A stretch of 12,162 nucleotides of DNA, taken from Intrasporangiaceae bacterium. GTDB taxonomy: Bacteria > Actinomycetota > Actinomycetes > Actinomycetales > Dermatophilaceae. The stretch is from positions 1 through 12,162 of the forward strand of contig JAAYSB010000248.1 of NCBI GenBank assembly GCA_012518475.1. Direction: 5' to 3'. The notes under the pieces are model-generated. The model saw only the letters and a list, made by a program, of their open reading frames with translations, was not told the DNA's origin and made no database searches. A program made the translations under genes and the position numbers. Positions 1-10,600 of this stretch are shown piece by piece; position 1 is the first letter of the stretch, and each line of letters starts with the position of its first letter.

Positions 1-447
<447 letters not shown>

Positions 448-590
448 GTTCGTGTCTCTCAGTTCGTATGCGGTTCGCGGTTCCCGTCGGTTCTCGACGG
501 GTCTCGGCGAAGGGTTTCGCTCAGTTGCTCGTATGCGGGGAGCAGGCGAGTCGGTGGTGGGCGGCTGCTCGCCGCCCACCACCGAACGAC
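448..590 (-). other. rpsG-fusA intergenic leader
   Basis: This 143-bp gap holds no gene. Next to rpsG it carries a 15-bp perfect hairpin (separate entry). Nearer fusA there is a smaller perfect hairpin: stem CCCGTCG/CGACGGG at 483-489 and 495-501 with a 5-nt loop. Two near-identical direct repeats, TCAGTTCGTATGCGG at 459-473 and TCAGTTGCTCGTATGCGG at 521-538, differ only by a 3-base insertion. No convincing -35/-10 pair was found on the minus strand, so fusA is probably read from the rpsL promoter, with the hairpins affecting relative expression or RNA processing. That role is inference. Confidence 0.45.
551..585 (-). terminator. Perfect 15-bp stem-loop just after rpsG
   Basis: The arms TCGGTGGTGGGCGGC (551-565) and GCCGCCCACCACCGA (571-585) are exact reverse complements around a 5-nt loop. 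The stem starts 5 nt beyond the rpsG stop codon. Downstream in the minus-strand direction there is no T-run, so it is not a classical intrinsic terminator. It could be an attenuator, a processing site, or a 3'-end-protecting hairpin lowering fusA readthrough. The structure is directly visible; its function is inferred. Confidence 0.5.
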
Positions 591-1061
591 TCACCAGCGG
601 TAGTGCGCGAAGGCCTTGTTGGACTCGGCCATCTTGTGGGTGTCCTCACGACGCTTGACAGCGGCACCGAGGCCGTTGCTCGCGTCGAGGATCTCGTTCA
701 TGAGGCGCTCGGTCATCGTCTTCTCGCGACGCTGCCGGGCATAGCCGACGAGCCAGCGCAGCGAGAGGGTCGTCGCACGACCCGGCTTGACCTCGACCGG
801 AACCTGGTAGGTCGCACCACCGACGCGGCGGGACTTGACCTCGAGGGTCGGGCGGACGTTGTCGAGCGCGCGCTTGAGGGTCGCGACCGGGTCGGTGCCG
901 GTCTTCTCGCGGCAGCCCTCGAGGGCGCCGTAGACGATGCCCTCGGCGATGGACTTCTTCCCGTCGAGAAGGATCTTGTTGACGAGCTGGGTGACCAGCG
1001 TCGACTGGTAGACCGGGTCGACGACGAGGGGGCGCTTGGGAGCGGGGCCCTTACGAGGCAT
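591..1061 (-). CDS. rpsG: 30S ribosomal protein S7
   Basis: Primary 16S rRNA-binding protein that starts assembly of the 30S head and lines the E-site side of the mRNA channel. The 156-residue length is normal for bacterial S7. The N terminus MPRKGPAPKRPLVVDPVYQS, the central GGATYQVPVEV segment (beta-hairpin region) and the RWLVGYARQR and ESNKAFAHYRW segments are family-typical. The ATG start at 1061-1059 overlaps the rpsL stop by one base (TAATG), which implies translational coupling. An AAGGA ribosome binding site lies inside the 3' end of rpsL, 9 nt upstream. In many bacteria S7 is the autoregulator of the str operon; no S7-binding RNA element could be recognised here. Nothing unusual is seen in the protein. 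Confidence 0.98.
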   Translation of the reverse strand: MPRKGPAPKRPLVVDPVYQSTLVTQLVNKILLDGKKSIAEGIVYGALEGCREKTGTDPVATLKRALDNVRPTLEVKSRRVGGATYQVPVEVKPGRATTLSLRWLVGYARQRREKTMTERLMNEILDASNGLGAAVKRREDTHKMAESNKAFAHYRW

Positions 1062-1435
1062 TACTTCTTCTCCTTCTTCGCGCCGTAGCGGGAGCGCGCC
1101 TGCTGGCGGCCCTTGACGCCCTGGGTGTCCAGGGTGCCGCGGATGATCTTGTAGCGGACGCCGGGGAGGTCCTTCACACGACCGCCACGGACGAGCACGA
1201 TCGAGTGCTCCTGGAGGTTGTGGCCGACGCCGGGGATGTAGGCCGTGACCTCGATGCCGCTGGACAGGCGCACACGGGCGACCTTGCGGAGGGCAGAGTT
1301 CGGCTTCTTGGGGGTGGTGGTGTAGACACGCGTGCAGACGCCACGGCGCTGCGGGGAGCCCTTGAGGGCAGGAGTCTTGACCTTGGAGGTCTTGTCCTGC
1401 CGGCCCTTGCGCACCAGCTGGTTGATCGTAGGCAA
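1061..1435 (-). CDS. rpsL: 30S ribosomal protein S12
   Basis: Decoding-centre protein of the small subunit that controls tRNA selection accuracy; classical target of streptomycin-resistance mutations. The 124-residue protein starts MPTINQLVRKGRQDKTSK and ends SRYGAKKEKK. The wild-type streptomycin-sensitive lysines are present: K43 in TTPKKPNS and K88 in GGRVKDLPGVRY. D89 is the aspartate that is beta-methylthiolated in many bacteria. The start is TTG at 1435-1433, chosen because it gives the universally conserved N terminus and follows a GGAGAA site 6 nt upstream. Reading further upstream would add an unconserved extension. It is the first gene of the str operon and overlaps rpsG by one base. 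Confidence 0.98.
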   Translation of the reverse strand: MPTINQLVRKGRQDKTSKVKTPALKGSPQRRGVCTRVYTTTPKKPNSALRKVARVRLSSGIEVTAYIPGVGHNLQEHSIVLVRGGRVKDLPGVRYKIIRGTLDTQGVKGRQQARSRYGAKKEKK

Positions 1436-1712
1436 CCTAGGTTCTCCGTACTGTTCTCGTGAGACTGTCGTCTCGTTGTCCATCCGGTCTGATCGCTGAA
1501 CAGACTGATGGTTCCTTGGACTGAGCCCGTGGGGGCCGCTCTTCCCTGCACTCCCCGACGTTTCGGCCACGGTGGGATACCGTGAGTTCTGCGTGGGGCG
1601 CCCGGCAAGAGGTGGGCGAGAGACGCCTGGGAGCCTCCCTTCGGTCACCCCGTCACTCATCGCTGAGCGCGGTGATGCCGCAGCGTCCGGTCCTAGCCAG
1701 ACACAGCGTTCA
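1436..1712 (-). other. str-operon 5' leader, no gene seen
   Basis: About 277 bp between the candidate rpsL promoter and the rpsL start. Reading frames passing through it are unconserved upstream extensions of S12 or opposite-strand shadows. Only small stem candidates are visible: GTCTG/CAGAC arms at 1487-1491 and 1501-1505, GAGAC/GTCTC close to the rpsL start (within 1460-1475), and CACGGT/ACCGTG near 1570-1585. The 8-mer ATCGCTGA occurs twice (1492-1499 and 1659-1666). If the promoter assignment is right, the mRNA leader is long, roughly 270 nt, leaving room for regulation. No known riboswitch or S7-binding fold was recognised. Confidence 0.4.
1442..1447 (-). promoter_or_regulatory. Ribosome binding site fixing the rpsL TTG start
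   Basis: GGAGAA on the minus strand lies 6 nt before the TTG codon at 1435-1433. Together with the conserved S12 N terminus it settles the start on a TTG codon rather than any upstream in-frame codon. Confidence 0.8.
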
Positions 1713-1742
1713 ACTTTACTCGCGTGGGTGGTGCTGCACCAA
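1713..1742 (-). promoter_or_regulatory. Candidate promoter of the str operon
   Basis: On the minus strand, TTGGTG (1742-1737) and TAAAGT (1718-1713) are separated by 18 bp, resembling the actinobacterial SigA pattern TTGNNN-N17-18-TANNNT. The -10 hexamer overlaps the TAA stop codon of the preceding methyltransferase-like gene and the -35 lies inside its coding sequence. No better pair was found closer to rpsL. This is a pattern match only. Confidence 0.35.
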
Positions 1743-2420
1743 ATCGGCATCAGCCTGGGCAGCTGCCTCCAGCAGGTAGATGCCGTACGTCAGATCGCGC
1801 CCCTCACGCGACACCCGGCGGAGCACCTCCTGCGCCGTCCCCCCCTCGATGGAGTCCAGCGCTGCGAGGAGCTCCGGCGCCGGGTGCGAGGACCAGATCG
1901 CGAGCACACCGGAGGGTGCGAGCGCGGCGACGGCGGAGGAGAGTCCGGCAGGCCCATACAGGCGAGCGTTGTCCTCCCGGACGAGGAACCCTGGCCCGTT
2001 GTCGACGTCGAGGAGGATGAGGTCCCACTCCCCCGGCGTCGCGGTGAGGACCTCGACGACGTCGCCGGCGCGCAGGTGTATGCGGGGATCGACCAGGTCG
2101 GTCGGCAGCAGTCCCGCACCGGCCCAGTCGATGAGCGGCTCGGCGATCTCCACCACGAGGACCTCCTCGACCCGCTGGTCGGCAAGCACCGCCGTGGCGG
2201 TGAATCCCAGCCCGAGGCCGCCGATCAGCACCCGGCGGGGAGCGTCATGTCGGCCCAGTGCCACCGTGGCGAGCGCGACCTCGGTGCTCACGTCGACGGT
2301 GTCCATCACGAACACTCCACCCACGACGAGCTCGGTGTGCGCACCCCTGCGGCGCAGCGCCACCTCCCCGACCGACGAGCCTGCCCGGGCGAGGGTCGTG
2401 GCGGGAGCGGCGTCAGTCAC
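1716..2420 (-). CDS. Spermidine synthase-like SAM-fold protein
   Basis: A 234-residue protein with a class I methyltransferase-type Rossmann core of the kind often annotated spermidine synthase. Visible motifs: the nucleotide loop GGLGLG (67-72), an acidic end of strand 2, VVEI with E91, a GD pair at 119-120, and DLILLDVDNGP (133-143) where polyamine synthases have their aspartate-rich active-site strand. The N-terminal beta-domain with the usual Tyr-His-Glu substrate motif is not recognisable. Aminopropyl transfer is therefore doubtful; a methyltransferase or other SAM-dependent role is possible and the substrate is unknown. The chosen GTG start (2420-2418) overlaps the upstream membrane-protein gene by 8 bp, which suggests coupling. 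An in-frame GTG at 2447 would add 9 residues and lacks a ribosome binding site. The stop codon overlaps the candidate str-operon promoter. Confidence 0.8.
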   Translation of the reverse strand: MTDAAPATTLARAGSSVGEVALRRRGAHTELVVGGVFVMDTVDVSTEVALATVALGRHDAPRRVLIGGLGLGFTATAVLADQRVEEVLVVEIAEPLIDWAGAGLLPTDLVDPRIHLRAGDVVEVLTATPGEWDLILLDVDNGPGFLVREDNARLYGPAGLSSAVAALAPSGVLAIWSSHPAPELLAALDSIEGGTAQEVLRRVSREGRDLTYGIYLLEAAAQADADLVQHHPRE

Positions 2421-2778
2421 GGGTGTCGCCGAGGTCCATCGCGACACCGAGGATGAGGAACAGCGCTGCGGGGAGGAAGAACAGCCCGATGGAGGCCATC
2501 GACAGCGCGGTGAGGAGCAGAAAGAGGGCTAGGCAGATCCAGCGGACCATCATCTGCGGCGCCCGCCACACCCCGACGGCGAGCAGCACGAGGAGGAGTC
2601 CGGGCAGGACGGCCCACCAGCCGTTGACCTCGATGAGGGTGGCCGTCACCTCGGTCGTCGTACCCGAGCCGTCGGGCGTGGCCGTCTGCGCCGCGGGCGA
2701 GTACATCGGCAGGATCAGGGTGGCGATCCAGGCGATCGCGGCGAGGACGACGCCGGCGAGTCGGAAGTGACGGTGCAT
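2413..2778 (-). CDS. Small multi-span membrane protein, unknown function
   Basis: A 121-residue hydrophobic protein that I do not recognise. Predicted by eye: an N-terminal membrane segment (about 7-27, LAGVVLAAIAWIATLILPMY), an outward-facing polar Thr-rich stretch (about 31-48), a second segment (about 55-72), and a long hydrophobic region (about 80-114) that could hold two more helices, ending with the polar tail DLGDTRD. That suggests four spans with both ends inside; the topology is inference. It starts at ATG 2778-2776 behind a short purine-rich GGCGGG directly before the start. Its stop overlaps the start of the spermidine synthase-like gene, so the two are probably co-translated. It lies 50 bp after the lipoprotein gene and may share its transcript. 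Confidence 0.75.
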   Translation of the reverse strand: MHRHFRLAGVVLAAIAWIATLILPMYSPAAQTATPDGSGTTTEVTATLIEVNGWWAVLPGLLLVLLAVGVWRAPQMMVRWICLALFLLLTALSMASIGLFFLPAALFLILGVAMDLGDTRD

Positions 2779-2828
2779 CCCGCCATCATCTCACCGGCGA
2801 ATCCCCGCAGCGGACCAGTGCTAGCGAC

Positions 2829-3488
2829 TCAGAGCTTCGCGCACTGGCCTTCGAGGTTGCCGTCGACGCTGTTGTTCGCGCCGGTGGGCTCCATCGTGTT
2901 GCCCTGGCACTGGATGTTGCCCTCCAGGGTGACGTCGTTGATCTCGATGATCCCGAGCATGTTCTCGACCTGGATGTCACCATCGATGCGGACGTCCGCG
3001 ACCGCGAGGGTCCCGCCGCCGTTGATCTGGATGTTGCCGTCGATCGCCCCGCCGGCGAGGTCGAGGGCCCCGATCGTCTCGCCCTGGATGTCCCCGTCGA
3101 TGGTGGCCCCCCGCGAGACCACGGCACCCCCGGACTCGATCGTCACGTTGCCGTCGATGGTTGCTCCCTCGATACAGGTGATCTGGCCGGCGGGGATGCT
3201 CACGTCCTCCTGGAGCGTGCCGGTGAGGACGTCCCCGCAGGTCTGAGCAAGGTCTCCGAGACTGTTGCTGTCCCCGCCGTCCAGGCCGGTCGGTGCGTCG
3301 GTGGACATGGCCGTGGCTGCGTCGGTCGCGTCGTCGAGCGCGTCGGTGGCCGCGTCCGTGGCGGCATCGGTGTCGAGGGTGACCGCCGGCGAGGTCGGCG
3401 GGGCCTCGGGGTCCGTCGTACCGCCACAGGCGGCCAACGTCAGTGCGGCCGCAGCAGCGGTCGTGGCCAGGGTGAGTCGACGAATCAT
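2829..3488 (-). CDS. Lipoprotein with short beta-solenoid repeat domain
   Basis: A 219-residue predicted lipoprotein of unknown function. The signal peptide MIRRLTLATTAAAAALTLAAC has a clear lipobox LAAC with the lipidated cysteine at 21. Residues 24-75 form a low-complexity Pro/Thr then Asp/Ala/Thr linker (DAATDAATDALDDAT). The C-terminal domain (about 105-216) repeats an IDG-[ND]-[IV] motif at 111, 130, 149 and 168 (exactly 19 residues apart), then LEG at 188 and VDG at 208. This looks like about six rungs of a right-handed beta-solenoid, similar in style to bactofilin or polymer-forming proteins. Cysteines 84, 105, 194 and 216 could form disulfides capping the solenoid. The ATG at 3488 is chosen because AGGAGA lies 5 nt upstream and the signal peptide starts there; an upstream in-frame start at 3530 would disrupt the signal peptide. 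Probably anchored on the outer face of the membrane. Confidence 0.85.
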   Translation of the reverse strand: MIRRLTLATTAAAAALTLAACGGTTDPEAPPTSPAVTLDTDAATDAATDALDDATDAATAMSTDAPTGLDGGDSNSLGDLAQTCGDVLTGTLQEDVSIPAGQITCIEGATIDGNVTIESGGAVVSRGATIDGDIQGETIGALDLAGGAIDGNIQINGGGTLAVADVRIDGDIQVENMLGIIEINDVTLEGNIQCQGNTMEPTGANNSVDGNLEGQCAKL

Positions 3489-3574
3489 GCGGGTCTCCTG
3501 ATGAGAGGAATGGGCAGGAACTCTCTCCACCCTGCGGCATGTACGGGGTGCGGCTCAACTCAGCCGGTGGAAAC

Positions 3575-3621
3575 ACCAGGGGCGGTATGCGACGAGCTGA
3601 CTCGCGCATACCGCCCCTGGT
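3575..3621 (-). terminator. Strong hairpin, likely rpoBC terminator
   Basis: The arms ACCAGGGGCGGTATGCG (3575-3591) and CGCATACCGCCCCTGGT (3605-3621) are perfect reverse complements (17 bp). Inside the loop, CGAG (3593-3596) and CTCG (3601-3604) can continue the stem past a single bulged base, leaving a CTGA loop. On the minus strand the stem is followed by TGTTT, a short U-rich tail. Lying 83 bp beyond the rpoC stop and before the lipoprotein gene, it probably ends or attenuates rpoBC transcripts. The same arms could alternatively be a dispersed palindromic repeat. Confidence 0.65.
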
Positions 3622-3627
3622 GCGGTT

Positions 3628-3647
3628 GTTCCGAACCGGTTCGGAAC
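3628..3647. repeat. 20-bp perfect palindrome
   Basis: GTTCCGAACCGGTTCGGAAC reads identically on both strands with no spacer. It lies between the terminator-like hairpin and the tandem repeats after rpoC. A zero-spacer palindrome of this length is unlike an RNA terminator and looks more like a dimeric DNA-binding-protein site or a cruciform. Its GAACCG half-core also occurs in the neighbouring tandem repeats. No cognate regulator is identifiable. Confidence 0.6.
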
Positions 3648-3653
3648 TGTCCA

Positions 3654-3703
3654 GACGAGAACCGATCGAGACGAGAACCGATCGAGACCAGAACCGGTCG
3701 AGA

Positions 3704-3717
<14 letters not shown>
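3654..3717. repeat. Four tandem copies of a 16-bp unit spanning the rpoC stop
   Basis: Consecutive units at 3654-3669, 3670-3685, 3686-3701 and 3702-3717 read GACGAGAACCGATCGA, GACGAGAACCGATCGA, GACCAGAACCGGTCGA and GACTAGAACCGATCGA. The last copy encodes, on the minus strand, the final RpoC residues LDRF and the TAG stop. The other three copies lie just outside the gene and appear to be duplications of that end. The first two copies are identical, so the expansion may be recent or maintained. Each unit holds the GAACCG core shared with the adjacent palindrome. Confidence 0.8.
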
Positions 3718-7582
<3,865 letters not shown>

Positions 7583-7684
7583 TTGGTGCTTCCTTCTCTC
7601 ATGGTGAGTTGAAAAGTCAGTTGAGTTCGGGGGTGGTGGGGTCTGCGGCCGCCCCGGGGCGATGGACGTCCCGGGGCGGACCGG
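7583..7684 (-). other. rpoB-rpoC intergenic region
   Basis: A 102-bp gap with a GC-rich hairpin next to the rpoB stop (separate entry), a short T-rich stretch (ACTTTTCAAC on the minus strand, near 7605-7616) and the rpoC ribosome binding site AAGGAAG at 7595-7589. No promoter pair was convincing, so rpoC is most likely co-transcribed with rpoB. Confidence 0.5.
7649..7679 (-). repeat. 10-bp GC-rich stem-loop after rpoB
   Basis: CCGCCCCGGG (7649-7658) and CCCGGGGCGG (7670-7679) are perfect reverse complements with an 11-nt loop. The stem begins 5 nt after the rpoB stop. No immediate T-run follows, so a processing or partial-attenuation role within the rpoBC transcript is more likely than full termination; that role is inferred. 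Confidence 0.5.
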
Positions 7685-10600
7685 TCAGACCTCTTCGACA
7701 GAGCTGGGCTCGCGGCGGGAGAGGTCGATGCCGAGCTCCTCCGCAGCGCGGAAGACGTCCTCCTCGGCGTCACGCATCTCGATCGCGGAACCGTCGCTGG
7801 AGAGGACCTCGACGTTGAGACACAGGGACTGCATCTCCTTGACGAGAACCTTGAACGACTCGGGGATACCCGGCTCGGGGATGTTGTCGCCCTTGACGAT
7901 CGCCTCGTAGACCTTGACCCGGCCGGTCACGTCGTCGGACTTGATCGTCAGCAGCTCCTGAAGGGCGTAGGCGGCGCCATAGGCCTCGAGTGCCCAGACC
8001 TCCATCTCACCGAAGCGCTGGCCGCCGAACTGGGCCTTTCCGCCGAGCGGCTGCTGGGTGATCATCGAGTACGGGCCCGTGCTGCGCGCGTGGATCTTGT
8101 CGTCCACGAGGTGGTGCAGCTTGAGGATGTACATGTAGCCGACCGAGATCGGCTCCGGGAACGGCTCGCCGGAGCGCCCGTCGAACATCCGGGCCTTGCC
8201 CGAGCCGTCGATGAGCCGGTCGCCGTCGCGGGTCAGCGTCGTCGACTCCAGCAGCCCGATGATCTCGGACTCCTTGGCGCCGTCGAACACCGGAGACGCG
8301 ACCCGGGTGCCGGGCGCGGCCTCGCGGGCGTCGCCCGGGATCTGGGCAGCCCACTCGGGCTCCCCCTCGATCTTCCAGCCGTTGGCCGCAGCCCAGCCGA
8401 GGTGCAGCTCGAGGATCTGGCCGATGTTCATCCGGCCCGGGACACCGAGCGGGTTGAGCACGACGTCGACCGGGGTGCCGTCCTCGAGGAACGGCATGTC
8501 CTCGACCGGGAGGATCTTGGAGATGACGCCCTTGTTGCCGTGCCGGCCGGCAAGCTTGTCGCCGTCGGTGATCTTCCGCTTGTTCGCGACATAGACGCGG
8601 ACGAGCTGGTTGACGCCGGGGGCGAGCTCGTCGCCGTCGTCCTTGTCGAAGACCTTGACGCCGATGACCGTGCCGGTCTCGCCGTGCGGGACCTTGAGGG
8701 AGGTGTCGCGCACCTCGCGAGCCTTCTCACCGAAGATGGCGCGGAGCAGCCGCTCCTCCGGGGTCAGCTCGGTCTCACCCTTCGGCGTGACCTTGCCGAC
8801 GAGGAGGTCGCCGTCGCGGACCTCGGCGCCGATGCGGATGATGCCGCGCTCGTCGAGGTCGGCCAGCACGTCCTCGGAGACGTTCGGGATGTCCCGGGTG
8901 ATCTCCTCCGGACCGAGCTTGGTGTCGCGTGCGTCGACTTCGTGCTCCTCGATGTGGATCGAGGAGAGGACGTCGTCCTGGACCAGTCGCTGGGACAGGA
9001 TGATCGCGTCCTCGAAGTTGTAGCCCTCCCACGGCATGAACGCCACGAGGAGGTTGCGTCCGAGTGCCATCTCGCCACCGTCGGTGGCGGGACCGTCGGC
9101 GATGAGCTGACCCTGCTCGACCCGGTCTCCCTCGGAGACGACCACGCGCTGGTTGTAGCTGTTGCCCTGGTTGGACCGGGTGAACTTGTTGATCCGGTAG
9201 GTCTTGGTCGTCCCGTCATCGGCGGCCACGGTCACGAGGTCGGCGGAGACCTCGGTCACGGCGCCGGCCTTGTCCGCGATGACGACGTCACCGGAGTCGA
9301 TGGCGGCCCGGAACTCCATGCCGGTCCCGACGAGCGGGGCCTCCGAGCGCACGAGCGGCACGGCCTGGCGCTGCATGTTCGAGCCCATGAGCGCACGGTT
9401 GGCGTCGTCGTGCTCGAGGAACGGAATGAGCGCGGTGGCCGCGGAGACCATCTGCCGCGCGGAGACGTCGATGTAGCCGACCTCCTCGCGCGGGATGTAC
9501 TCGACCTCGCCGCCCTTGGTGCGCACGAGCACACGCTCGTGGGCGAAGCCGCGGCCGTCCTCGGTGAGGGTGGCGTTGGCCTGGGCGATGACGTGCTCGT
9601 CCTCCTCATCGGCAGAGAGGTAGTGGACCTCGTCGGTGATGACGCCGCCCTCGACCTTGCGGTACGGGGTCTCGATGAATCCGAAGGGGTTGATCCGGCC
9701 ATAGGACGCGAGAGAACCGATCAGACCGATGTTCGGACCCTCAGGGGTCTCGATGGGGCACATCCGGCCGTAGTGCGAGGGGTGGACGTCACGGACCTCC
9801 ATGCCGGCGCGGTCACGCGAGAGACCGCCGGGCCCGAGCGCCGAGAGGCGACGCTTGTGCGTCAGGCCGGCGAGCGGGTTGTTCTGGTCCATGAACTGGG
9901 ACAGCTGGCTGGTGCCGAAGAACTCCTTGATGGAGGCGACGACCGGACGGATGTTGATCAGTGTCTGCGGCGTGATGGCCTCGACGTCCTGAGTCGTCAT
10001 GCGCTCGCGGACGACGCGCTCCATCCGGGACAGACCGGTGCGGACCTGGTTCTGGATGAGCTCGCCGACGTTACGCAGGCGGCGGTTGCCGAAGTGGTCG
10101 ATGTCGTCGGTCTCGACGCGCAGGTCGACCTCGGCCCCGTCACGGCTGCCGGTGATCGTCGTGTCCCCGTTGTGCAGCGCGCAGATGTACTTGATCGTGG
10201 CGATGATGTCGTCGACCGAGAGCACCGACTCGGTGAGCGGGGTCTCGATGCCGAGCTTCTTGTTGATCTTGTAGCGACCGACCTTGGCCAGGTCGTAGCG
10301 CTTGCCGTTGAAGTAGAGGTTGTCGAGCAGGTTGCGCGACGCCTCGGCGGTCGGCGGCTCGCCCGGGCGAAGCTTGCGGTACAGGTCGATGAGGGCGGCG
10401 TCCTGGTCGGCGAGGGTGTCCTTCTCGAGGGTGAGCTCGATGGACTCGTAGGTCGCACCGGAGGCGTCGACGAAGGCGCTGCGGATCTCGGACTCGCTCA
10501 TGCCGAGGGCCTTGAGCAGGGTGGTCACCGGCTGCTTGCGCTTGCGGTCGACGCGGACACCGACCATGTCGCGCTTGTCGATCTCGAACTCGATCCACGC

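Noticed and set aside
1436..1750. N-terminal extension of S12 upstream of the TTG start
   Set aside because: Not conserved, no ribosome binding site, overlaps the preceding gene; the TTG with GGAGAA gives the standard S12 start.
1572..2456. Plus-strand open frame opposite the spermidine synthase-like gene
   Set aside because: Low-information Arg/Gly/Pro-rich translation, overlaps a supported gene on the other strand and runs across its end.
3489..3530. Longer start for the lipoprotein
   Set aside because: Would put 14 polar residues before the signal peptide; the ATG at 3488 has AGGAGA at ideal spacing.
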